Source: an uncultured Lysobacter sp.
Lineage (GTDB): Bacteria; Pseudomonadota; Gammaproteobacteria; Xanthomonadales; Xanthomonadaceae
Reading direction: 5' to 3'
Assembly (NCBI GenBank): GCA_902805755.1
Contig: CADCUA010000454.1
Location: 1-6,751, forward strand
Length of the DNA: 6,751 nucleotides
Under the pieces are notes generated by a model that was not told the origin of the DNA, did not search any database, and was given only the letters and a program-made list of their open reading frames with translations. This document shows, in pieces, positions 1 to 4,741 of the stretch; position 1 is the first letter of the stretch; each line of letters begins with the position of its first letter. A program made the position numbers and the translations under genes.

Positions 1-226
1 TGCGTGTCCTTGCCGAGTGCACTGCGCAAATGATCGGCTCTTCGGGACACGACCGGAAGAAATGGTGCGCGAACGACCGCTGCCGACTTCGGCATCAAGT
101 ATTGCCACGTTACGAGCTCTATCGCGCGGCCGATCAGGGGAGCCGAGACCGCACTGCCCCAACGTCACCGGCTTCACACGCGCGCAGGCTCAATGAGCAC
201 TCTCGAATCCATAAGGGCTGGCGGCC
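1..226. other. Upstream stretch with no supported gene
   Basis: I see no coding region here with convincing composition. Reading frame 1 on the + strand gives ten residues (CVSLPSALRK) and stops at 31-33, which could be the tail of a gene entering from the left, but ten residues are too few to judge. The other open frames are rich in Arg, Ser and Cys and look like non-coding translation. The promoter of the following antitoxin-like gene presumably lies here. I found no -35/-10 pair with good matches at proper spacing; the best hexamers are TTCGGC near 88 and TTACGA near 110, which is weak. Confidence 0.4.
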
Positions 227-709
227 ATGCTCGACAACGAACAGATCCAGGGCTGGGTCAACGGTCTGTACCCGGTGCTGGCGCCGTCGCCCGTCACCGA
301 GACGTTGTATGAACGCATGGGTCGCGTGCTAGGCGCCCGCATCGAGGACGAGACCGATCTCGCGCTGCTGATGCAGTCCGGCGTGCCGGCGGTGATGTTC
401 AAGCGCGCAGCGGACGAGATCCGCATTCCCACCGGCTATGTGCTGTCGGCCGCGCGTGCACGCCTGGCGATCGCCGCGGGGTTGCGCCTGGAGGTGGAAG
501 ACTCCGACCGCCTGCTGCGCCTGGTGCGGCTGTACTCGCAGGCCTGCCTGATGCTCGGTGACGAAGCGACGGCCATGAGCTGGCTGCACACCCCCCTGCG
601 CTGGCACAACGGTGTCGTGCGCCTCTCGCCGCTGGAACTGGCGCTGCGCGATTGCGGCGCGCGCCTGGCCGAGCAGCTGCTGCAGCGGACAGTGCACGGC
701 GTGCATTGA
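227..709 (+). CDS. MbcA/ParS/Xre-type antitoxin-like protein, without a visible toxin partner
   Basis: This 160-residue protein has the two-part layout of MbcA/ParS/Xre antitoxins (DUF2384 type). An N-terminal helical, Xre-like region spans about residues 20-85. A C-terminal toxin-binding-like domain spans about 103-155, with the typical run LGDEATAMSWLHTP (110-123), a loop containing RLSPLELA (132-139) and GARLAEQLLQR (144-154). In the known family this domain clamps a RES-fold toxin that degrades NAD+, and the N-terminal part binds the operator. The start is supported by AAGGG at 213-217, nine bases before ATG. The usual partner would be a RES-domain gene directly downstream. The next 229 bases hold none, and nothing in the window resembles one. 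It may be an orphan antitoxin, a domesticated regulator, or part of a pair whose toxin lies to the left. The family assignment rests on motif recognition only. Confidence 0.75.
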   Translation: MLDNEQIQGWVNGLYPVLAPSPVTETLYERMGRVLGARIEDETDLALLMQSGVPAVMFKRAADEIRIPTGYVLSAARARLAIAAGLRLEVEDSDRLLRLVRLYSQACLMLGDEATAMSWLHTPLRWHNGVVRLSPLELALRDCGARLAEQLLQRTVHGVH

Positions 710-938
710 GCGGTAATCCACCGCCGGACGTCAAACGGCTGGCGCCCTCGTTGGGGTGCGGGGCGGCAGTTGCCGCGCGCCTGTCATCTCCTGGCTTCAC
801 CCCTCGCTGAAAACGTGTCCTCCGTCACGCTCCGGTTGCGTTAGAGAACAGGCACGGGCATCACCGCCGCGCATGTCTCCGGGCAGGACAACAGGTCTAC
901 GCCCGGTTCCAAACATTGTTCCTGGCGAGGATCACCAC
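710..938 (+). other. Intergenic region and leader of the first exported-peptide gene
   Basis: No gene is seen. The region contains a 6-bp GC stem CCGGGC (879-884) / GCCCGG (901-906) with a 16-base loop, ending 32 bases before the next ATG. It also has a direct repeat GTTCC at 906-910 and 918-922, and the small palindrome AACA-T-TGTT at 912-920. These could be leader or operator elements of the following gene. No promoter with good consensus was found. There is no intrinsic terminator after the antitoxin-like gene: a short GC stem near 763-776 lacks a T-tract. Confidence 0.35.
924..930 (+). promoter_or_regulatory. Ribosome binding site of the first exported-peptide gene
   Basis: GGCGAGG, whose GAGG core ends eight bases before the ATG at 939. 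It fixes the start at 939, although the frame stays open for another 61 codons upstream. Confidence 0.6.
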
Positions 939-1175
939 ATGATTTCGAATTCCACCACTCTGCTCGGCTCGCTTGCGATTGCCGCGGCACTGACGTTTGC
1001 CGGCCCGGCCGCTGCACAGAATGCGAACGGCAAGGGCCCGACGAACCAGCTCCCGGCTCCGGCCCAGACGGCAGCGTCCAAGCACGGCGCAGCCCCGAAG
1101 CAGCCGGGCTGGCTGGCGGACCTGCTCAAGAAGGTCAAGGGCCCGAAGAAGCCTAACAACGGCTGCCGCGGCTGA
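939..1175 (+). CDS. Small exported cationic peptide precursor (paralogue 1)
   Basis: A 78-residue precursor. Residues 1-26 form a Sec-type signal peptide with a hydrophobic Leu/Ala core (about 8-21) and an AAA cleavage site before Gln27. The predicted mature peptide has 52 residues, about nine Lys/Arg and a single Asp, so it is strongly basic, and is rich in Ala, Pro, Asn and Gly. Near its end is KQPGWLADLLKKVKGPKK (54-71), which could form a short amphipathic helix, followed by a unique cysteine, Cys76, in the C-terminal CRG. The GAGG ribosome binding site selects this start over a longer open frame. A second gene at 1731 encodes a peptide with the same plan. An intrinsic terminator 60 bases downstream suggests a monocistronic transcript. 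I do not recognise a named family. A periplasmic or secreted role (antimicrobial, signalling or envelope-binding) is inference from charge and export signal only. Confidence 0.7.
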   Translation: MISNSTTLLGSLAIAAALTFAGPAAAQNANGKGPTNQLPAPAQTAASKHGAAPKQPGWLADLLKKVKGPKKPNNGCRG

Positions 1176-1188
1176 TTGAATGCCCGAA

Positions 1189-1219
1189 CGTGCACGCCTG
1201 TCCTATGCAGGCGCGCACG
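1189..1219 (+). repeat. Hairpin just after the first peptide gene
   Basis: Bases 1189-1200 can pair with 1208-1219 around a seven-base loop (1201-1207): eleven pairs with one A-C mismatch (1194/1214). It begins 13 bases after the stop codon and lies upstream of the intrinsic terminator, so the transcript probably ends in two consecutive hairpins. No T-tract follows, so this one is more likely a 3'-end stabiliser than a terminator. Confidence 0.45.
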
Positions 1220-1233
1220 CGAGCATGAACGCG

Positions 1234-1281
1234 AAGCGGGCCGGACCGGGGTGTCGGAAGACAGCCGGTCCGGCCCGTTTT
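1234..1281 (+). terminator. Intrinsic (rho-independent) terminator
   Basis: A perfect 13-bp GC-rich stem (1237-1249 with 1265-1277) is followed by TTTT (1278-1281). The stem can be lengthened by pairing GAAG (1233-1236) with that T-tract. Inside the loop, TGTC (1252-1255) and GACA (1260-1263) form four more pairs closed by the GNRA-type tetraloop GGAA (1256-1259). The T-tract exists only on this side, so it terminates + strand transcription. It supports expression of the small gene ending at 1175 and implies a separate promoter for the second peptide gene. Confidence 0.85.
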
Positions 1282-1605
1282 CGTTCGCGCTTATGTCCGA
1301 CGTGCAGCGGCACAACCCGCTGTTCGCGTCCCTCGGGACATAGCGACTGGGTGCAGACCGGCGACCCGGTACTCGACACGCACCTGCACCGTGTCGCCCG
1401 CGCCGAATCGGATTTGAACAATCCGCATTACCCGCGGCGCAGGCCGGATCAGCTACGACCGCGCGTCCACATCGCACTGCAGGCATGCGCGGTGATCGCA
1501 AACACTGTCAGCGACATACGACCGTGCAGATCGCGTTGAGTGCTTGCATGACGGCGCGCAACAACATGCCGCCGTGTCAACCATGCAACACCGCAATCCT
1601 GGCCG

Positions 1606-1621
1606 AACCATAACAATGGTT
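1606..1621. promoter_or_regulatory. Possible operator palindrome upstream of the second peptide gene
   Basis: A perfect 6-bp inverted repeat AACCAT / ATGGTT with a four-base spacer, 110 bases before the next start codon. It overlaps the only -10-like hexamer in the region (CATAAC, 1609-1614). The A+T-richness compared with its surroundings fits a regulator or promoter site. This is inference. Confidence 0.3.
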
Positions 1622-1662
1622 GCGTTCACCCCTATGCACCCGAACACGACGCGGTGTCGCAC

Positions 1663-1708
1663 CGAAGCTGGCCGGGAAGCTTCGCAACGCGTCCTGCCCG
1701 GCTGAAGC
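1663..1708 (+). promoter_or_regulatory. Leader with mutually exclusive hairpins
   Basis: Three segments compete. CGAAGCT (1663-1669) pairs with AGCTTCG (1678-1684) around an eight-base loop. The same GCTTC (1679-1683) can instead pair with GAAGC (1704-1708). GCCGGG (1671-1676), inside the first loop, can pair with CCCGGC (1697-1702). The first and third pairings cannot coexist as simple nested stems. The ribosome binding site of the downstream gene starts 13 bases later. Attenuation or translational control is possible but inferred from pairing alone. Confidence 0.35.
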
Positions 1709-1720
1709 CGCATTGCAAAC

Positions 1721-1725
1721 AGGGG
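1721..1725 (+). promoter_or_regulatory. Ribosome binding site of the second exported-peptide gene
   Basis: AGGGG, five bases before the ATG at 1731. It places the start at 1731 rather than at the in-frame TTG at 1620. Confidence 0.6.
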
Positions 1726-1730
1726 TGTTT

Positions 1731-1943
1731 ATGCGCTTATTGAGCATGTTCTGCACGACGCTGGCGATCGCCGCGTCACTCGCCGTTTCCACGCCCGCCA
1801 GCGCCAAGAACGGCGCGAAGGCAACTCCACCGGCGCACGCCGCACCGGCGCCCTCGAAACAGCCGCCGTGGCGTCTGGGCTGGCTGCGCTCGGTGCTCAA
1901 GCCCGGCAAACCAACGCCGCCACCGTCGCGCTGCCGGGCGTGA
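1731..1943 (+). CDS. Small exported cationic peptide precursor (paralogue 2)
   Basis: A 70-residue precursor with a signal peptide at residues 1-25 (Arg2; hydrophobic core LAIAASLAV, 11-19; ASA cleavage site before Lys26). The predicted mature peptide has 45 residues with nine Lys/Arg and no acidic residue. It is rich in Pro and Ala, contains WRLGWLRSVLK (47-57), and ends SRCRA with its only mature cysteine at 68. It parallels the peptide encoded at 939-1175 in its SLAIAA/TLAIAA signal core, KQP followed by GWL and a Leu-Lys segment, a Lys/Pro-rich stretch, and a terminal Cys-Arg plus small residue. I infer gene duplication followed by divergence. No terminator with a T-tract follows, but a long hairpin lies 65 bases after the stop codon. 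Function unknown; the lone cysteine could allow disulphide-linked dimers or covalent attachment. Confidence 0.7.
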   Translation: MRLLSMFCTTLAIAASLAVSTPASAKNGAKATPPAHAAPAPSKQPPWRLGWLRSVLKPGKPTPPPSRCRA

Positions 1944-2007
1944 TGCTGCGCGCGATAGCGTTCGGCTGACGCTGGCAGAGTTTGCGTATTGATCGCAGGC
2001 GGATGGG

Positions 2008-2051
2008 GTTGCATGTCGTTGGCGGGAGCTTTCCCGCTGATGGCGTGCAAC
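2008..2051 (+). ncRNA. 20-bp wobble-rich RNA hairpin (possible structured RNA element)
   Basis: Bases 2008-2027 pair without interruption with 2032-2051 around the tetraloop GCTT (2028-2031). Fifteen pairs are Watson-Crick and five are G-U wobbles (2014/2045, 2016/2043, 2018/2041, 2020/2039, 2021/2038). The wobbles work only in RNA read from the + strand; on the other strand they would be A-C mismatches. That asymmetry favours a transcribed + strand RNA over a DNA palindrome. No T-tract follows (CTGCTTTCG), so it is not a classical terminator. It may be the end of the 1731-1943 transcript, a processing site, or part of a small RNA. Confidence 0.5.
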
Positions 2052-2102
2052 TGCTTTCGTACAGAACGATAGCGATGACGCGACCGCATCAGCGCAACGT
2101 AT

Positions 2103-2160
2103 CGCAAACGCGTGCGCAGCCGCTCGTCGCGAGGGCTTCGGGGCGCCCAATGCGTTTGCG
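2103..2160 (+). repeat. Inverted repeat enclosing two small hairpins
   Basis: CGCAAACGC (2103-2111) is perfectly repeated in inverted form as GCGTTTGCG (2152-2160); a G-U and an A-U pair can add two more steps inward. Between the arms, CTCG/CGAG (2123-2126/2130-2133) and GGGC/GCCC (2133-2136/2145-2148) can form small stems, although they share base 2133. As RNA this could be a multi-branched fold in the leader of the gene at 2248. As DNA it could be a pair of regulator half-sites. It lies 87 bases before that start. Confidence 0.4.
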
Positions 2161-2247
2161 CCTTATAGCCGATCGGCAGCCTTCGCACGCTTCCGACGCG
2201 CCAGCAGGCAGCATGGGCCGGTCGCGTCCTGGGTTGCCTGTACAAAC

Positions 2248-2625
2248 ATGAGTCCGGTGTCGATCGAACCCATTCTGGAAGGCTTTCGCCTGCTGCTGGT
2301 CGAGGACGAGTACGTGCTCGCGCTTGGCCTGTCCGACATGCTCGTCGATCTGGGGGCGGACGTGATCGGTCCGGTCGCCAGCGTCGCCGATGCGCTGGAC
2401 CTGATCGACAAGGTGCCGGAAATCGATGCGGCGGTGCTCGATGTGAACCTGGGCGGCGAGACCATCTATCCCGTCGCCGATGCACTGATGAGCCGGAATG
2501 TACCGTTCTTCTTTTCGACGGCGAACGATCGTTCGCAGCTGCCCGATCGCTTCAGCCAGGTGCTGCTGTGCCGCAAGCCGTTCGATGCGCGCGACTTCAG
2601 GACCGCGATCGAACAGCTGCGCTGA
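2248..2625 (+). CDS. Stand-alone receiver-domain response regulator
   Basis: This 125-residue protein is almost entirely one CheY-like receiver domain with no output domain. It shows the acidic pocket E19-D20 (in LLLVEDE), the phospho-acceptor Asp65 (VLDVNL), the switch Thr91 (FFSTA) and the conserved Lys110-Pro111. The pattern (GADVIGPVASVADAL, LDVNLGGETIYPVADAL, NVPFFFSTAND, RKPFD) resembles single-domain regulators common in Alphaproteobacteria. Such proteins act by phosphotransfer or by binding a partner rather than DNA. No kinase or HPt protein is adjacent, so its partner is encoded elsewhere. The ATG at 2248 has no good Shine-Dalgarno sequence; a GTG three codons later is no better. The first 12 residues precede the receiver fold. 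It converges on the DUF2058 gene, with 106 bases between the stops and no evident terminator. Confidence 0.88.
   Translation: MSPVSIEPILEGFRLLLVEDEYVLALGLSDMLVDLGADVIGPVASVADALDLIDKVPEIDAAVLDVNLGGETIYPVADALMSRNVPFFFSTANDRSQLPDRFSQVLLCRKPFDARDFRTAIEQLR
2521..2536. repeat. Perfect 16-bp palindrome inside the receiver gene
   Basis: GCGAACGATCGTTCGC is self-complementary over all 16 bases. It covers codons for residues 92-97, just after the switch Thr91. A perfect palindrome this long is uncommon by chance in a window of this size. It may be coincidence within coding sequence or a protein-binding site. Confidence 0.5.
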
Positions 2626-2731
2626 CGGGACCGTCGTCGCGCCAGGCGGGGCCCATCGGCGTGCAACCAATGCCGGCGCGAGTGAACCCGTTATCGCGCG
2701 TGCAGCTCTGGCCCGTGCAGGTCCAGCCGCC

Positions 2732-3265
2732 TCACCACACCAGATCGTCGGGAACCGGAAACTGCCGGTAATACTCGTCGTCCGCCGAAGAGGCGGGCGT
2801 GGCCTGTGCGTGGTCGAGCACGATCATCGCTGCATCGCGTGACCGCACTTTCTCGGCCGCCGCACGCGGTATCAGCTCGTACCCGTCATCGTGCCGCACG
2901 ATCACCAGCGCCCCGTTGGCGAGCTGCGTGCGGAGCGCAACATTGACGAGCACGCTGCGAATCAACGCGCCGTCGGTAAAGCGGTAGACAATCTCGCCTT
3001 CGCGCTTGACCCGATGGGTTTCGACGATCTGGCGGATCTGTGCACGCTGCTCGTGGGCACGCGCCTGGGCATTGCGCTCGGCCGAGATCGCGCGGTCGCG
3101 CTCGATGCGCTCGGCTTTCAGGCGCCCGGTATCGACCGCCTCGGCATTCGGCGCAGGCGCCGCCTTGCCCTGCCGCTGTTTCGCCTGCTCGCGCGCGACC
3201 TGGGTGACCTGCGCCTTCTTGACGAGGCCTGCCTTGAGCAACTGGTCCTGCAATGGATTTCGCAT
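2732..3265 (-). CDS. DUF2058 family protein (YaiL-like)
   Basis: A 177-residue protein that I recognise as DUF2058, the family of E. coli YaiL. It is widespread in Gammaproteobacteria and sometimes labelled nucleoprotein/polynucleotide-associated, but its biochemical role is not established. The N-terminal signature NPLQDQLLKAGLV (3-15) is followed by a highly charged, probably helical or coiled-coil stretch (about 16-88) including RAQIRQIVETHRV. The C-terminal domain has VYRFTDGALIRSVLV (93-107), GYELIPRAAAEKVRSRD (128-144) and the closing acidic VPDDLVW (171-177), all typical of the family. Length is near the family norm. It is probably cytoplasmic, lacking a signal peptide or membrane segment. 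The start is set by the family N-terminus; only a weak GGA lies before it. It is transcribed divergently from the kinase operon, with a gap of about 220 bases to the chosen kinase start. Confidence 0.9.
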   Translation of the reverse strand: MRNPLQDQLLKAGLVKKAQVTQVAREQAKQRQGKAAPAPNAEAVDTGRLKAERIERDRAISAERNAQARAHEQRAQIRQIVETHRVKREGEIVYRFTDGALIRSVLVNVALRTQLANGALVIVRHDDGYELIPRAAAEKVRSRDAAMIVLDHAQATPASSADDEYYRQFPVPDDLVW

Positions 3266-3366
3266 GGGTCCAGTCTATGACGGCCGACGGTTCCGGCGTT
3301 AACACACGCGTGCCGTAAATCACGCATCCACGATCGGCGCGGCCTGCCGCAAACGCCTGACCTCCG

Positions 3367-3383
3367 CGGCGGTTCATCCGCCG
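3367..3383. promoter_or_regulatory. GC palindrome between the DUF2058 gene and the kinase operon
   Basis: CGGCGG (3367-3372) and CCGCCG (3378-3383) flank TTCAT. The element lies in the divergent intergenic region and could be an operator, or an RNA hairpin in the kinase leader. There is no T-tract on either strand. Shortly downstream (about 3390-3398) CGTTCCGTC loosely resembles the CCGTTCGTC half-site of AlgR-type LytTR regulators, but with an extra base, so self-regulation is only a suggestion. Confidence 0.25.
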
Positions 3384-3487
3384 AGGTGCCCGTTCCGTCG
3401 CCCCATGCGTGGCTTCGTCACGCGCCGCGCCAGCCGCCTGTGGCGGCTCGGTATGCTCCGCGGCACATCCACTGCCCCGGCCCCTCC

Positions 3488-4741
3488 GTGATCAAGAGCG
3501 CTTTCTTCGTCCTTCGACTCAGTCTCGCGTGGATGGTCGCGTTCACCCTGTTTGCCATTGTCTGGGACGAGCTTCCGCTGCTGGGCCGGCTCGAATGGCC
3601 GGTCGCGATCGTCGGCATGGTGACGATGGCATTGGTCGTCGCTGGCGCGTTTTCACACCTGCACCGGGTGCGGCTCGTCGCGGGGCGCATCGACCGCGGC
3701 ACGCTGGGCAATCGCCATCGTCGGCAGGTCGAGATCCCGTTCGAGGCCGGCGAGGCATTCGACCTGCTCGACGCGGCGATCCGCGAACTGCCGCGCATCC
3801 AGCAGGTGGAAAGCGCGCGTGACAGCCTGCAGGTGCGCGCGAAAGTCGGCCGGCCCGACACCTATGGCGAGCGCCCGCTCGGCCGTTGGAATCCCATGCT
3901 GTGGTTCGGTATTCCGCGCAACCAGATTCTTGCCACGGTCACGCCCGGCCATGACACCGGCAGCGTCACGCTGATCTGCGAGCCCGAGAGCGCGGGGTGG
4001 ACCGACTGGTTTCTTGTCGATGACGGCACGAACTACGAGAACGCGGAAGCAATCACGCGTGCGGTGAGCCGCCGCGTCGCCGAACATCGTCGCCGCGAGC
4101 AGGCGAGTGCCGCGCAGACCGCCACCGAGAAGGAGCTCACCGTCGCCAGGCTCAATCTGCTGCACGCGCAGGTCGAGCCGCATTTTCTCTACAACACGCT
4201 CGCAAGCGCGCAGCTGCTCACGCGCAGCGATCCACCGCGCGCCGAACAGATGCTCGGGCACCTGATCCAGTACCTGCGCCATTCGTTGCCGCGCACCGAG
4301 GACGCGCCGTCCACGCTGGGCATCGAACTTGAACGCGCGCTGGCCTATCTGGAGATCCTGAAGATCCGCATGGGCGCGCGCCTGGACGTGCAGATCGACG
4401 TGCCCGAGAACCTGCGCGCCACGCCGTTGCCACCGATGATGCTGCAGACGCTGGTCGAGAACGCGATCAAGCACGGGCTGGAGCCGCGCACGGCCGGCGG
4501 CACGGTGTGGATCCGCGCACGACACAGCGAGCGCGATGTCGACATCACCGTGGCCGACGATGGCGAAGGCTTCAACACCAAGAACAGCGGCACCGGCATC
4601 GGCCTGAAGAACGTGCGCGAACGCCTGCGCCTGATCTATGGCGCGAACGCCGCGCTTGCGGTGGTGGCGAATTTCCCCAGTGGCGTCGCCGCGACGATCA
4701 CCGTCCCGGCGCGCGTCGAGAAGGAGCCGGTCCATGGCTGA
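3488..4741 (+). CDS. Membrane sensor histidine kinase, His_kinase/AlgZ (LytS-like) type
   Basis: The kinase of a LytTR-type two-component pair. I chose the GTG at 3488 (417 residues) because the membrane segment begins at once. An upstream GTG at 3386 would add 34 Pro/Arg/His-rich residues; neither has a clear ribosome binding site. Numbered from 3488, two membrane helices (about 4-25 and 38-58) are joined by a very short loop, so there is no periplasmic sensor domain. A cytoplasmic region (about 75-200) of alternating strands and helices follows, then a charged helix. The His_kinase domain has phospho-acceptor His232 in QVEPHFLYN. The HATPase part has an N box (LVENAIKHG, Asn325), a DDGEGF G1 box (357-362) and GTGIGLKNVRERL. 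All catalytic motifs are intact. It autophosphorylates and should pass phosphate to the LytTR regulator, whose start overlaps its stop by eight bases. The signal is unknown. Confidence 0.9.
   Translation: MIKSAFFVLRLSLAWMVAFTLFAIVWDELPLLGRLEWPVAIVGMVTMALVVAGAFSHLHRVRLVAGRIDRGTLGNRHRRQVEIPFEAGEAFDLLDAAIRELPRIQQVESARDSLQVRAKVGRPDTYGERPLGRWNPMLWFGIPRNQILATVTPGHDTGSVTLICEPESAGWTDWFLVDDGTNYENAEAITRAVSRRVAEHRRREQASAAQTATEKELTVARLNLLHAQVEPHFLYNTLASAQLLTRSDPPRAEQMLGHLIQYLRHSLPRTEDAPSTLGIELERALAYLEILKIRMGARLDVQIDVPENLRATPLPPMMLQTLVENAIKHGLEPRTAGGTVWIRARHSERDVDITVADDGEGFNTKNSGTGIGLKNVRERLRLIYGANAALAVVANFPSGVAATITVPARVEKEPVHG
4721..4726 (+). promoter_or_regulatory. Ribosome binding site of the LytTR regulator
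   Basis: AAGGAG inside the 3' end of the kinase gene, seven bases before the ATG at 4734. It decides the start against a longer upstream open frame (to 4638), whose added residues are Arg/Ser-rich shadow sequence. Confidence 0.8.

Larger units (their letters stand above)
1282..1730 (+). other. 449-base intergenic region and leader of the second exported-peptide gene
   Basis: No gene with convincing composition is seen on either strand. Contents: an inverted repeat CGGATT-TGAAC-AATCCG at 1409-1425; a second one, AACCAT-AACA-ATGGTT, at 1606-1621, with a related AACCAT at 1579-1584; and overlapping inverted repeats in the last 70 bases (listed separately). Because a terminator closes the preceding gene at 1281, a promoter for the gene at 1731 should lie here. 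I could not pick one: CATAAC at 1609-1614 resembles a -10 hexamer but has no good -35 partner. Confidence 0.4.
1944..2247 (+). other. 304-base structured intergenic region
   Basis: No gene is supported; open frames here have shadow-like composition. The stretch is unusual in structure: a weak stem at 1957-1973, a 20-bp hairpin at 2008-2051 and a long-range inverted repeat at 2103-2160 (the last two listed separately). It could be the 3' untranslated region of the preceding peptide gene, the 5' leader of the regulator gene at 2248, or contain a small RNA. I saw no clear promoter and no T-tract. Confidence 0.4.

Noticed and set aside
763..776. Short GC stem after the antitoxin-like gene, considered as a terminator.
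   Set aside because: Only five to six pairs and no T-tract on either strand.
1180..1539. Open frame of 119 residues between the two peptide genes.
   Set aside because: It runs straight through the intrinsic terminator at 1234-1281, is Arg/Cys/Pro-rich and has no ribosome binding site.
1577..2485. Minus-strand open frame of 302 residues spanning the second peptide gene, the structured gap and part of the receiver gene.
   Set aside because: Composition is dominated by Arg, Pro, Ala and His; it crosses clearly functional elements on the other strand and shows no domain.
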